Part shown: piece after piece, positions 1-8,263 of the stretch
Numbering within the stretch: the first letter of the stretch is position 1
How the letters are laid out: each line of letters starts with the position of its first letter
Assembly: GCF_018141545.1 (NCBI RefSeq)
Contig: NZ_CP064356.1
Location: 2,493,001 to 2,557,000, forward strand
DNA length: 64,000 nt
Origin: Miltoncostaea oceani
GTDB taxonomy: Bacteria > Actinomycetota > Thermoleophilia > Miltoncostaeales > Miltoncostaeaceae
Reading direction: 5' to 3'
Translations under genes and position numbers: made by a program
Notes under the pieces: generated by a model
The model's input: only the letters and a program-made list of their open reading frames with translations
Told to the model about the DNA's origin: nothing
Database searches by the model: none

Positions 1-1
1 G

Positions 2-826
2 ACCGGCGGGACGTCGCAGGTCCTCGTCGCCGAGAAGCCGTTCGGGCAACCCTGGGGGGCGGCGGTCGACGTGGCCGCCGGGGAGGTCCCCCGCGTCGCG
101 GCGAACGTCGCGGGCGACCTCGTGCTGACGTGGGCGGGGCCGGGGACACCCGACGCCACGCCCATCCTCGCGGTGGTGCGGCCCGCCGGCGCCCCGTGGC
201 CCGCGCCGACGGTGCTCACCCCCGGCCGCGACCAGACGTGGGTGGAGGCCTCGCTGGCGCGCCTCGCGATCGGCGGCGGGGCGCGGGCGTTCGTGGCGTG
301 GCTCGACCCCCAGGGACCGGGGTCGGCGGAGGTGAACCTGGCGGCGGCGAAGGCCGGTGAGCCGTGGGAGCGGTCGGCGCGGCAGGTGCGCAGCGACGAG
401 ACCGGGTTCGCGCTGTCGGCGTCCTTCTCCAACGCCCTGGCGGTGTCGCCCGTCGAGACGACGGAGGGGTACCGGCTCGACGCGTACGACTACGACGGTT
501 TCGCGCGGCCCCGGGTGTCGGCCCGGCTCGGGGGGGTCCGGCGGGCCGACGACACCACCGGCTGGACGGCCGTGCTGCGCAACACGGGCCGGGCGCCGGC
601 GGTGGACGCACGCCTCACCCTCACGATCTGCTGCGGCGTGCGGCTGGTGTCGGCGTCGCCGGCGGGCACCCGGTCCGGGACCTCCGTCGCGTGGACGGTG
701 CCGCGCATCCCGCCGGGCGGGACGTCGGTGGTGCGCCTCGTCACCCGCCCGGACACGCGGCTGTCGGGGTTCACGCGGGCGGTGGCCGCCGCGCCGGTCG
801 CCGTGACGGCGACCGTGCGCGGCTGA
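2..826 (+). CDS. C-terminal part of a secreted or surface protein with a DUF11-like end
   Basis: The frame is already open at the left edge, so the true start and any signal peptide lie outside the window; the GTG at 71 is only the first start-like codon visible. The 274 visible residues are rich in Val, Ala, Gly and Pro with few Lys, as expected of an exported beta-sheet protein. The last 90 residues or so carry an N-T-G-R-A-P-A stretch followed by alternating hydrophobic strands and W-T-V-P-R-I-P-P-G, the pattern of DUF11/CARDB-like immunoglobulin-fold modules. The substrate or partner cannot be told. It ends 9 bp before the convergent mscL stop. Confidence 0.6.
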   Translation, partial: TGGTSQVLVAEKPFGQPWGAAVDVAAGEVPRVAANVAGDLVLTWAGPGTPDATPILAVVRPAGAPWPAPTVLTPGRDQTWVEASLARLAIGGGARAFVAWLDPQGPGSAEVNLAAAKAGEPWERSARQVRSDETGFALSASFSNALAVSPVETTEGYRLDAYDYDGFARPRVSARLGGVRRADDTTGWTAVLRNTGRAPAVDARLTLTICCGVRLVSASPAGTRSGTSVAWTVPRIPPGGTSVVRLVTRPDTRLSGFTRAVAAAPVAVTATVRG

Positions 827-835
827 CCCGGCGCG

Positions 836-1309
836 CTAGTCGCCCTTGACGAGGACCGCGGACAGGATTCCCTGCCCGCCGTCGCTGACGCTCACGACCT
901 TCCAGCCGTCGTCGGCACGCGCCGTGAGCTGCGCCGCCAGCGCGTCCGCCGATCCGGTCTCGACCGCGTACTCGGGGGAGGGGATCTCGGGGTCGCCCTC
1001 CTTCGCGAAGCGGTTCTTGAAGTGGTTGTAGGGCCGCACGACCAGGAAGAAGACGACGGCGGCGATGATGAGGAACGTCAGCACGGCGTTGATGAAGAGG
1101 CCGTACTGGAACCGGCTGCCGTTGATGGTGAAGTCGAGCTCGGAGAAGTCGGGCTGACCACCGATGGCCGCGATCAGCGGGGTGACGACGTTGGCGACGA
1201 AGGCGGCGATCACGGCACCGAACGCGGTGGCGATGACGACCGCGACGGCGAGGGCGACGACGTCCCCCTTGAGCACGAACTCCTTGAAGTCCTTCACGGC
1301 GTTCTTCAT
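836..1309 (-). CDS. mscL: Large-conductance mechanosensitive channel MscL with an unusual C-terminal domain
   Basis: MscL forms a homopentameric channel of the cytoplasmic membrane that opens on hypo-osmotic shock. The 157-residue protein has the family N-terminus (F-K-E-F-V-L-K-G-D at 8-16), TM1 at about 17-44, a periplasmic loop with Y69-G70, and TM2 at about 71-93 ending in R-P-Y-N. The usual charged C-terminal helix bundle is absent: residues 113-157 instead form a segment with G-W-K-V-V-S-V near 135-141 that resembles DUF4177-like folds. A very good ribosome site (AGGAGGAAG) lies 4 bases before the ATG. No partner gene is coupled to it. Confidence 0.95.
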   Translation of the reverse strand: MKNAVKDFKEFVLKGDVVALAVAVVIATAFGAVIAAFVANVVTPLIAAIGGQPDFSELDFTINGSRFQYGLFINAVLTFLIIAAVVFFLVVRPYNHFKNRFAKEGDPEIPSPEYAVETGSADALAAQLTARADDGWKVVSVSDGGQGILSAVLVKGD

Positions 1310-1416
1310 TGGCTTCCTCCTCTGCGGCGGCGGGCGATGGGCGACACGGACGGTCCGGTCTCCGCAACCCTAGTCCCGGCGGGGGCCGGCGTCCCGGCCG
1401 CCGGGCCACATCCGGC

Positions 1417-2001
1417 TCAGTCGGAGACGGCCACCAGCACGCCGATCAGGATGGTGAGGGCGACGACCCCCAGCTCGATGAACCCGAGCGCGCGCCCGAC
1501 CCGTGCGCGCTGCTCGCCGGCGAGCTCGGGGTCGGCGGCGATCTCCCGCAGGGCCTGGTTGGCGACGACGATGGCGATGACGGACACGACGACGGGGATC
1601 GTCACGAAGCCGGCGGCGCCGAGGATCAGGGCGACCGTCGCCCGGCGCGACTCGGGCCGCGGCCCGGCGACCGGACGGGACGCCGGCGGTGGCGCGCCGG
1701 ACCCGGCGCGCTCGGCGGGGGCCTCGGCGGTGTCCCACCCGCCGCCGGGGTCGGCCGCGGCCCCGGCGCCGGACCCGCCGTCGTCCGTCTCCCCGGCGGG
1801 CAGCGCCTCCACGGCGTCGCGCACCACCCCCGGCGGGGGCGCGGCGTTGCGGTGGTCGATCAGCAGGCCGTCGAGGGCCGCGTCGACGGCCTCGGGGTCG
1901 AGGTCGCCGAGCTCCTCGCGGTAGCGGTCACCCGCTCCGGGCTCGCCCGGCCAGGTCGATTCGATGCGGTCGGCGATGCGCCGCCACTGCTCGTCGCTCA
2001 C
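1417..2001 (-). CDS. Hypothetical membrane protein, DUF4190-like C-terminus
   Basis: The 194-residue protein has three parts: an acidic N-terminal region (1-60) starting M-S-D-E-Q-W-R-R-I-A and reading like a short helical domain, a low-complexity Gly/Ala/Pro linker (about 65-115), and a C-terminal pair of membrane helices (about 122-148 and 168-191) separated by a short charged loop. The arrangement 'linker, helix, N-Q-A-L-R-E-I, helix' is like DUF4190-type small membrane proteins. Function is unknown. It reads in the same direction as the acyl-CoA ligase but is separated from it by 195 bp containing a long hairpin, so it probably has its own transcript. Confidence 0.7.
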   Translation of the reverse strand: MSDEQWRRIADRIESTWPGEPGAGDRYREELGDLDPEAVDAALDGLLIDHRNAAPPPGVVRDAVEALPAGETDDGGSGAGAAADPGGGWDTAEAPAERAGSGAPPPASRPVAGPRPESRRATVALILGAAGFVTIPVVVSVIAIVVANQALREIAADPELAGEQRARVGRALGFIELGVVALTILIGVLVAVSD

Positions 2002-2054
2002 GCCGCCAGGCTACTCCGCGGCGGGCCCGCGCCGACCGGCCGCGGGGGGGTGCC

Positions 2055-2124
2055 GGAGGTCGCGGACGGGATCGCCACAGGTGCCCTGCGGTGGCGATCC
2101 CGTCCGACCGGCGGCCGGACCTCC
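2055..2124. terminator. Long GC-rich hairpin downstream of the acyl-CoA ligase gene
   Basis: Bases 2063-2078 and 2091-2106 are perfect inverted repeats (16 bp) around a 12-base loop. A second 7-bp pair, GGAGGTC at 2055-2061 and GACCTCC at 2118-2124, encloses them. The element lies 70-140 bp beyond the stop of the leftward ligase gene and ahead of the next leftward gene, so transcription termination is the simplest role, although neither side has a T tract. A protein-binding palindrome is an alternative. Confidence 0.55.
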
Positions 2125-2196
2125 GCCGTGGGTCCGCGTGAGCGGACCCTCCCCTACGACCTCACCGCCCGCGGAAGGTCGGAACGATCTCGCGGA

Positions 2197-3804
2197 TCAG
2201 TTGATCCGGCGTTGGTGCCCGGTCCACTCCCGTTCGCGCAGCTCGAACTTGCGGACCTTGCCGGTGGAGGTGCGGGGCAGCTCGTCGACGACCTCGAAGG
2301 CGTCGGGGCACTTGTAGGCGGCGAGGCGTCCCCGGACGTGTGCGGTGAGCTCGTCGGCGCCGGCGGACGCCCCGGCGCGGAGCACCACGAACGCCTTCGG
2401 GCGTTCGCCCCAGCGGTCGTCGGGGATGCCGATGACGGCGGCCTCGAGCACGGCGGGGTGGCTCGTCACGGCCTGCTCCACCTCGATCGTCGAGATGTTC
2501 TCCCCGCCGGAGATGACGACGTCCTTCGCCCGGTCGCGCAGCTCGATGTAGCCGTCGGGGTGGTGCACGCCGAGGTCGCCCGAGTGGAACACGCCGCCGC
2601 GGAACGCCGCCGCGGTGCCCTCGGGGTCGGCGAAGTACCCCTTCATGACGTTGTTGCCGGTCATGACGACCTCGCCGACGGTGACGCCGTCGCGGGGGAC
2701 GTCGGCGCCGTCGGGCCCGACGACGCGGATGGGGTCGGCCATCACCATCGCGACGCCCTGGCGCGACAGCAGCCGGGCGCGTTCGACGGGCTCCTCGCCG
2801 GCCCAGCCGAGCTGCCACTGGCAGACGGTGTGCGGCCCGTACGTCTCGGTGAGCCCGTAGACGTGGACGACCCGTGCGCCGAGGGCCTCCGTCTGGGCGA
2901 GCACCGTCGGGTTGGGCGGGGCCGCCGCCGTCATGACGCACAGCGGGTGGTCGAGGGGGTGGGCGCCGGGGTCGTTGACCAGCATGGAGAGCACGGCGGG
3001 GGCGCCGTTGAGGTGGGTGATCCCCTCCTCGTCGATGAGGCGCCAGATCGCGTCGCCGCGCACGGCGCGCAGGCACACCTGCACCCCGCCGGCGGCGACG
3101 ATCGCCCACGGGTGGCACCAGCCGTTGCAGTGGAACATCGGGAGGGTCCACAGGTAGACGGTGTCGGGGCCGTGGGCGGCGGTGATGTTCTCGCCGAGGG
3201 CGTTGAGGTACGCGCCACGGTGGGTGTACATCACGCCCTTCGGCGCGCCCGTCGTGCCGGACGTGTAGTTGATGGCGATGGTGGCGTCCTCGTCGTCGAC
3301 CCGCCACGGCAGCGACGCCGCGCCCTCCCCGCGCTCGCGGAGCGTCGCGTAGGGGGTGCCGGGCGCGCCGGGGTCGGCGCCGGTGCCGTCGTCGTCCCAG
3401 ACGACCTCCCCCACCCCCATGCGGTCGATGACCGGGACGACGGAGCCCGCGAGAGCGGTGTCGGCCACGATCATCCGCGCGCCCGAGTGGAGGCAGATGG
3501 AGCGGACCTCCTCGGCGTGCAACCGGGTGTTGACGGCGACGAGCACCGCGCCGGCGAGCGGCACGGCGAAGTGCGCGACGAGCAGCGTGGGGGTGTTGGG
3601 GCACAGGTAGGCGACCCGGTCGCCGGGCCCGATGCCGGAGGCCCGCAGCCCCGCGGCGACCCGCTGCACCTCCGCGGCGAGGTCGCGGTAGGTCATGCGG
3701 ACGTCGCCGTGCACCACGGCGGTGGCGTCGGCGAAGACGTCGGCGGAGCGCTCCAGCAGCAGGAGCGGCGTCAGCGGAGTGATGTGGACCGGGTGGGCGC
3801 TCAT
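2197..3804 (-). CDS. AMP-forming acyl-CoA synthetase (fatty-acid CoA ligase family)
   Basis: The 535-residue protein is a full-length ANL-superfamily adenylating enzyme, which activates a carboxylic acid with ATP to an acyl-AMP and transfers it to CoA. The phosphate-binding motif Y-T-S-G-T-T-G-A-P-K-G lies at 180-190, the Y-G-L-T-E-T motif follows near 310, the hinge region contains H-S-G-D-L-G, and the C-terminal catalytic lysine lies in R-T-S-T-G-K-V-R-K near 518. The spacing and the H-C-N-G-W stretch near 230 are typical of medium/long-chain fatty acyl-CoA ligases of the FadD/AlkK type; the exact substrate cannot be read. It is divergent from the antiporter gene, 57 bp away. Confidence 0.92.
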   Translation of the reverse strand: MSAHPVHITPLTPLLLLERSADVFADATAVVHGDVRMTYRDLAAEVQRVAAGLRASGIGPGDRVAYLCPNTPTLLVAHFAVPLAGAVLVAVNTRLHAEEVRSICLHSGARMIVADTALAGSVVPVIDRMGVGEVVWDDDGTGADPGAPGTPYATLRERGEGAASLPWRVDDEDATIAINYTSGTTGAPKGVMYTHRGAYLNALGENITAAHGPDTVYLWTLPMFHCNGWCHPWAIVAAGGVQVCLRAVRGDAIWRLIDEEGITHLNGAPAVLSMLVNDPGAHPLDHPLCVMTAAAPPNPTVLAQTEALGARVVHVYGLTETYGPHTVCQWQLGWAGEEPVERARLLSRQGVAMVMADPIRVVGPDGADVPRDGVTVGEVVMTGNNVMKGYFADPEGTAAAFRGGVFHSGDLGVHHPDGYIELRDRAKDVVISGGENISTIEVEQAVTSHPAVLEAAVIGIPDDRWGERPKAFVVLRAGASAGADELTAHVRGRLAAYKCPDAFEVVDELPRTSTGKVRKFELREREWTGHQRRIN

Positions 3805-3861
3805 CGGGGGTTCCTACGGCCCCGGGCGCCGCCGGTCAAGCCCGGTCATGATGCCCCACCC

Positions 3862-5736
3862 GTGGAACCCGCCCTCCTCGTCCTCGCGCTGGTGGTGACC
3901 GTCGGCGCCGTCGCCGGCCTGTGCCGCCGCTTCGGGTGGTCGCCGCCGCCGGTGCTGGTGCTGGTCGGCATCCTCGCGTCGTTCCTGCCGGCGGTGCCGG
4001 AGTTCGAGCTCGACCCGGAGCTGGTGCTGATCGGGTTCCTGCCGCCCCTGCTCTACGCGGCGGCCATCCGGACGTCGTTCGTCGACTTCCGGGCGAACAC
4101 GTACGCGATCCTGCTGCTGTCCGTCGGCGCCGTGATCGTCAGCACGTTCGCCGTCGGCCTGGTGGCGTGGTGGATCGTCCCGGGCGTCTCCCTGGCCGCC
4201 GCCCTCGCGCTCGGCGCGGTGGTCGCCCCGCCCGACGCGGTCGCGGCGACGGCGATCGCCCGCAAGGTGGGGATGCCCCGCCGGATCGTGACGATCCTGG
4301 AGGGCGAGAGCCTCGTGAACGACGCGACGGCGCTGGTGCTGCTGAGCGTCACGATCACGGCGATCACCGGCAGCGTGGGCGTCGGCGAGATCGGGTGGGA
4401 GTTCGTGCGCGCCGTGGGCGGCGGGATCGTGATCGGCGTGGTCGTGGCGCAGCTGCTGTCGTTCGTGCGGGCCCGCATCGACGACCCGGTGCTCGACACC
4501 CTGCTGTCGTTCACCGCCCCGTTCGTGGCGTTCCTGCCGGCGGAGGCGATCCACTCGTCGGGGGTGCTCGCCGTGGTGATCACGGGCCTCCTGCTCGGCC
4601 ACCGGGCCCCGGTGCTGCAGTCGGCGGCGTCGCGGGTGAGCGAGAGCGTCAACTGGCGCACGGTCCAGTTCATGCTCGAGAACGTCGTGTTCCTGCTGAT
4701 CGGGCTGCAGCTGCGGACGATCCTGCAGGACGTCGCCGACTCCGACCTCGGCCCGGGCCGCCTCGCCGCGATCTGCCTCACGGTGCTGGCGGCGGTGGTG
4801 GCGGTGCGGTTCGCCTACGTCTTCGGCTCGCAGGCGGTCCACCGCTTCGGCGGGCCCCGGATGCGCCGCCGGTCGTGGCCGACGAGCTCGTCGACGGTGG
4901 TGTCGTGGGCGGGGATGCGGGGCGTGGTGACGCTGGCGGCGGCGTTCCTGCTGCCGCCGGAGACGCCCCAGCGCGACGTGCTGCTGCTCGCGGCGTTCAC
5001 GGTGGTGGCGGGGACGTTGCTGGTGCTGAGCCCGACGTTGCCGTGGCTGGTGCGCCGCCTCGGCCTCTCGGGCCCGGACGCGGCGGAGGACGCCCTGCAG
5101 GCCGCGGCCCTCGCCGACGAGGCGTCACGGGCGGGGCTGGCGCGCCTCGACCGGGTGCTGAAGGCGACGGATCCGCAGGAGGTCGTCGACGAGCTGCGCG
5201 AGCGGGCCCGGCGGCGGCCGAACATGATCTGGGAGCGCCTCGGCCGCTCGAACGACGTGCTGGAGCCCCCGTCCGCCGCCTACGTGCGGCTGCGGCTGGA
5301 GATGCTCGCCGCGGAGCGCGAGGCGATCATCGCCCGCCGCGACAGCGGCACCATCGACGACGAGGTGCTGCGCGAGGCGCTGGCGATGGTCGACCGGGAG
5401 GAGTCGCTGCTCGACCGGCTCGAGTCGGCGGAGCGGCGCATCGGCGAGGCGGAGCTCGTCGCCCCCGAGCGCACATCCGGCGACTGCGAGCACCTGCGCG
5501 CCGCACCCCGCACCGCCCGCGCCGCCACCCCCGGCGCGTGCGAGGACTGCCTGCGCGAGGGCACCCGCTGGGTCCACCTGCGGATGTGCCTCGCCTGCGG
5601 GCACGTCGGCTGCTGCGACAGCTCCGTCGGCCGCCACGCCGAACGCCACTTCCACGACGTCGGCCACCCCGTGATGCGCTCCATCGAGCCGGGCGAGGCG
5701 TGGCGGTGGTGCTACATCGACGAGCACCTCGGGTGA
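3862..5736 (+). CDS. CPA1-family Na+(K+)/H+ antiporter with C-terminal UBP-type zinc finger
   Basis: The 624-residue protein exchanges a monovalent cation for protons across the cytoplasmic membrane. About twelve membrane segments fill residues 1-405, with the family motifs P-P-D-A-V-A (123-128) and E-S-L-V-N-D-A-T-A-L (149-158), whose N-D pair is the ion site in CPA1 exchangers. A cytoplasmic helical region (about 420-540) follows. The last 80 residues hold a Cys/His-rich module: C-E-H, C-E-D-C, C-L-A-C-G, C-C, H-A-E-R-H and H, the order of a ZnF-UBP finger. The GTG at 3862 is chosen because it is the first start in frame before the hydrophobic N-terminus; no clear ribosome site precedes it. 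Confidence 0.9.
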   Translation: MEPALLVLALVVTVGAVAGLCRRFGWSPPPVLVLVGILASFLPAVPEFELDPELVLIGFLPPLLYAAAIRTSFVDFRANTYAILLLSVGAVIVSTFAVGLVAWWIVPGVSLAAALALGAVVAPPDAVAATAIARKVGMPRRIVTILEGESLVNDATALVLLSVTITAITGSVGVGEIGWEFVRAVGGGIVIGVVVAQLLSFVRARIDDPVLDTLLSFTAPFVAFLPAEAIHSSGVLAVVITGLLLGHRAPVLQSAASRVSESVNWRTVQFMLENVVFLLIGLQLRTILQDVADSDLGPGRLAAICLTVLAAVVAVRFAYVFGSQAVHRFGGPRMRRRSWPTSSSTVVSWAGMRGVVTLAAAFLLPPETPQRDVLLLAAFTVVAGTLLVLSPTLPWLVRRLGLSGPDAAEDALQAAALADEASRAGLARLDRVLKATDPQEVVDELRERARRRPNMIWERLGRSNDVLEPPSAAYVRLRLEMLAAEREAIIARRDSGTIDDEVLREALAMVDREESLLDRLESAERRIGEAELVAPERTSGDCEHLRAAPRTARAATPGACEDCLREGTRWVHLRMCLACGHVGCCDSSVGRHAERHFHDVGHPVMRSIEPGEAWRWCYIDEHLG

Positions 5737-5739
5737 CGC

Positions 5740-6384
5740 TCAGTCGGGGATCGCCCCGGGCAGGTCGTGGATGGAGTCGAGGACCCGGTCGGCGAGGGCG
5801 AGGGCCTCGGACGCCGGCGGGTAGTGGGGGTTGGGGATCGCGATGACGTGCATCCCCGCCGCCGCCGCCGCGCGGATGCCGCCGCCGGTGTCCTCCACCG
5901 CCACCGCGTCGGCCGGTGCGACACCGAGCAGCTCGAGGGCGCGGAGGTAGACGTCCGGTGAGGGCTTGCCGCGGGCGACCTCCTCGCTCGACACCGTCGC
6001 CGTGAAGCACTCCGTGAGGCCGGTCTGGTCGAGCACCGCGTCGATGAGGGTGCGGGTGGAGGAGCTGGCGACGCCGAGCGGGTACCGGGCGGCGAGGGCG
6101 CGGACGGCCTCGACGACGCCGTCGATGACGGGCGGGTCGGCGCGGTAGCGGGCGATGAGCCGCTCCACCACCATCGCCGCGATCTGCTCCGGGGTGCGCG
6201 GGACCCCGAGCTCGGTGTGCATGTAGCCGGTCCACTCGGGGGTGCTGAGGCCCATCATGTCGCGGTGCGCGGAGGGCCTCCACGTGCCGCCGAGCTCGGC
6301 GGTGAGGCCCTCCCGCACGTCGTCCCAGATCTCCTCGGAGGAGATCAGCACGCCGTCCATGTCGAAGACGACGGCCCGGGTCAC
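5740..6384 (-). CDS. HAD-superfamily hydrolase, beta-phosphoglucomutase/phosphatase-like
   Basis: The 214-residue protein has all four HAD motifs: D-M-D-G-V-L at 8-13 with nucleophile Asp8 and acid/base Asp10, S-S-S-T in motif II, G-K-P-S-P-D with the motif III lysine, and V-E-D-T motif IV. A helical cap lies between motifs I and II, as in subclass I phosphatases and phosphomutases. The substrate is unknown, probably a small phosphorylated metabolite. The GTG start overlaps the stop of the ABC permease by 4 bases (GTGA), so it is translated as the third gene of the exporter operon, an unusual partner for such an exporter. Confidence 0.88.
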   Translation of the reverse strand: MTRAVVFDMDGVLISSEEIWDDVREGLTAELGGTWRPSAHRDMMGLSTPEWTGYMHTELGVPRTPEQIAAMVVERLIARYRADPPVIDGVVEAVRALAARYPLGVASSSTRTLIDAVLDQTGLTECFTATVSSEEVARGKPSPDVYLRALELLGVAPADAVAVEDTGGGIRAAAAAGMHVIAIPNPHYPPASEALALADRVLDSIHDLPGAIPD

Positions 6385-7208
6385 CCGGCGGCCGCCCCAC
6401 GGCGGTAGCGGCTGACGGACAGCGGCACGAACACCAGCAGGATCCCGGCGGTCCAGGCGAGGCTCGCCAGGACGTCGCCCGCCCACTCCCCGCCCAGCAC
6501 CAGCGCCCGCACCGCGTCGACGGCGGCGGTGACGGGCTGGTGCTCGGCGAACACCCGCAGCCAGTCGGGCATGTTCTCGGTCGAGACGAAGGCGCTGGAG
6601 GCGAACACGAGGGGCAGCATGATCGGGAACGCGGCCGCCTGCGCGGTCTCGGCGTTCGGCACCGACAGCCCGACGAACGCGAAGATCCACGAGAGCGAGT
6701 AGCCGAAGAACAGCAGCACCGCGAGCCCGAGCAGGAGCTTGAACCCGTTCGTCTGGACGCGGAACCCGACGAGGAACCCGACGCCGAGCATCAGGGCCAC
6801 GACGAGGACGTTGCGGGCGAGGTCGGCGAGGGTGCGGCCCGCGAGGACGGCGGAGCGCGCCATCGGCAGGGAGCGCAGGCGCTCGATGAGGCCGCGGTTG
6901 CGGTCCTCCGCGAGGCCGACGGCGGTGTTGATCGCGCCGAACGCGATGACCTGGGCGAAGATCCCGGGCATGAGGTAGTTGACGTATTCGACGCCGGGGA
7001 CCTCGATGGATCCGCCGAACACGTACCGGAACATCAGCACGAACAGCAGCGGCTGGATGGTCGCGAACACCAAGAGCTGCGGCAGCCGCCGGATGGTGAG
7101 GAGGTTCCGCCACGTCATGGCGAGGGTGTCGCGCACCGCGAACCCGAGGCCGGACATGGGGTGCACCGCCTCCATGGGCGTCGGGCGGTCGATGGTCTGC
7201 GTGGTCAT
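6381..7208 (-). CDS. ABC-2 type exporter permease (DrrB-like)
   Basis: The 275-residue protein is the membrane half of a drug or lipid exporter. After a 40-residue cytoplasmic N-terminus it has six predicted membrane segments, with the ABC-2 signature region around E-D-R-N-R-G-L-I-E-R-L-R-S-L-P-M (about 99-114) that contacts the ATPase. The size and layout match DrrB/NodJ-type permeases. Its ATG overlaps the ATPase stop by 4 bases (ATGA) and its own stop overlaps the HAD gene, so ATPase, permease and hydrolase are coupled. Confidence 0.93.
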   Translation of the reverse strand: MTTQTIDRPTPMEAVHPMSGLGFAVRDTLAMTWRNLLTIRRLPQLLVFATIQPLLFVLMFRYVFGGSIEVPGVEYVNYLMPGIFAQVIAFGAINTAVGLAEDRNRGLIERLRSLPMARSAVLAGRTLADLARNVLVVALMLGVGFLVGFRVQTNGFKLLLGLAVLLFFGYSLSWIFAFVGLSVPNAETAQAAAFPIMLPLVFASSAFVSTENMPDWLRVFAEHQPVTAAVDAVRALVLGGEWAGDVLASLAWTAGILLVFVPLSVSRYRRGAAAG

Positions 7209-8164
7209 GCCGCCACCTCCGCGGGCCGGCCGGTCAGGGTCAGGAAGACGTCGTCGAGCGACGGTTCGCGCACGGCGGCGGTGGCGGGTTCGACGCCGGC
7301 GGCGTCGAGGGCCCGCACCACGTCGATGAGCGCGCGGGTGCCGTCGTGGGCGTTGAGGCGCAGGGTCGCGCCGTCGCGGGTGAGGGTGCCGAGGTCGAGG
7401 CGCTGCAGGGCCGCCTCCGCGGTGACGGCGTCGGTGTCGCCGGCCATGGTCACCTCGACGACGGTGGCGCCGAGGCGCTGCTTCAGCTCCGTCGACGTCC
7501 CCTCGGTGATCACCTTGCCGTGGTCGATGACGACGATCCGGTCGGCGAGGAGGTCGGCCTCCTCCAGGTACTGGGTGGTGAGGAGGACGGTGGTGCCGTC
7601 GGCGACGAGCTCGCGCACGACGCGCCACAGGTCGCTGCGCGACGCGGGGTCGAGGCCGGTGGTGGGCTCGTCGAGGTAGAGCACGGGCGGGCGGTGGACG
7701 AGGGCGGCGGCCAGGTCGAGCCGGCGCCGCATGCCGCCCGAGTAGGTGCGCGCCAGCCGGGCGGCGGCCTCGGTGAGGCCGAACCGCTCGAGCAGCTCGT
7801 CGGCGCGGGGGCCGATGACCTTGCGCGGCAGGTGGGTGAGGGTGCCGATGAGGATGAGGTTCTCGCGGCCGGTGAGGTTTCCGTCGATCGCGGCGAACTG
7901 CCCCGCGAGGCCGATGCGGGTGCGGACGACCTCGGGGTGGGCGGCGACGTCGATGCCGAGCACGCGCGCCTCCCCCGCGTCGGGGCGGAGCACGGTCGCG
8001 AGGATTCGCACGGCGGTGGTCTTGCCGGCGCCGTTCGGGCCGAGCACCCCGAGCACGGTGCCGGCGGGGACCTCCAGGTCGATGCCGTCGAGTGCGCGCA
8101 CCTCGCCGTACGTCTTGACCAGTCCGCGCACCTCGATCGCCAGCTCACGGTCCGTCACCGCCAT
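7205..8164 (-). CDS. ABC exporter ATPase (DrrA family)
   Basis: This 319-residue ATPase drives the permease encoded directly after it. The Walker A motif G-P-N-G-A-G-K-T is at 42-49, Q-loop Q78 lies in L-A-G-Q-F-A-A, the signature is Y-S-G-G-M-R-R-R-L, and Walker B is L-Y-L-D-E-P-T-T-G-L-D. A C-terminal domain after residue 225, ending in S-L-D-D-V-F-L-T-L-T-G-R, is the mark of the DrrA daunorubicin/antibiotic resistance family. The ATG at 8164 is preferred over an upstream GTG because GGGAGGAGG lies 5 bases before it. A divergent MarR gene is the obvious candidate regulator. Confidence 0.94.
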   Translation of the reverse strand: MAVTDRELAIEVRGLVKTYGEVRALDGIDLEVPAGTVLGVLGPNGAGKTTAVRILATVLRPDAGEARVLGIDVAAHPEVVRTRIGLAGQFAAIDGNLTGRENLILIGTLTHLPRKVIGPRADELLERFGLTEAAARLARTYSGGMRRRLDLAAALVHRPPVLYLDEPTTGLDPASRSDLWRVVRELVADGTTVLLTTQYLEEADLLADRIVVIDHGKVITEGTSTELKQRLGATVVEVTMAGDTDAVTAEAALQRLDLGTLTRDGATLRLNAHDGTRALIDVVRALDAAGVEPATAAVREPSLDDVFLTLTGRPAEVAA

Positions 8165-8194
8165 GGCGGCCTCCTCCCGAATACTTCTCACCTG

Positions 8195-8225
8195 TCAATT
8201 GTTCACGCTAGTCGATGATTGATCA
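8195..8225. promoter_or_regulatory. A/T-rich divergent promoter and candidate MarR operator
   Basis: The gap between the exporter ATPase and the MarR gene is much richer in A and T than its surroundings. It holds TCAAT at 8195-8199 and its complement ATTGA at 8218-8222, plus the small palindromes CAATTG (8196-8201) and TGATCA (8220-8225). MarR proteins usually bind such imperfect palindromes between divergent genes. The sequence shows the repeats; binding is inferred. Confidence 0.4.
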
Positions 8226-8263
8226 TTGGTAAAGACCGGCGCGAAAGCGTTAAGCTGGCGGTC

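Noticed and set aside
3848-3853. ATGATG just before the antiporter as its start
   Set aside because: Both ATGs are out of frame with the antiporter.
1309-3861. Very long open frame on the plus strand before the antiporter
   Set aside because: It is the antisense shadow of the small membrane protein and acyl-CoA ligase genes; composition is Arg/Gly/Ala-rich and only the part after 3862 is protein-like.
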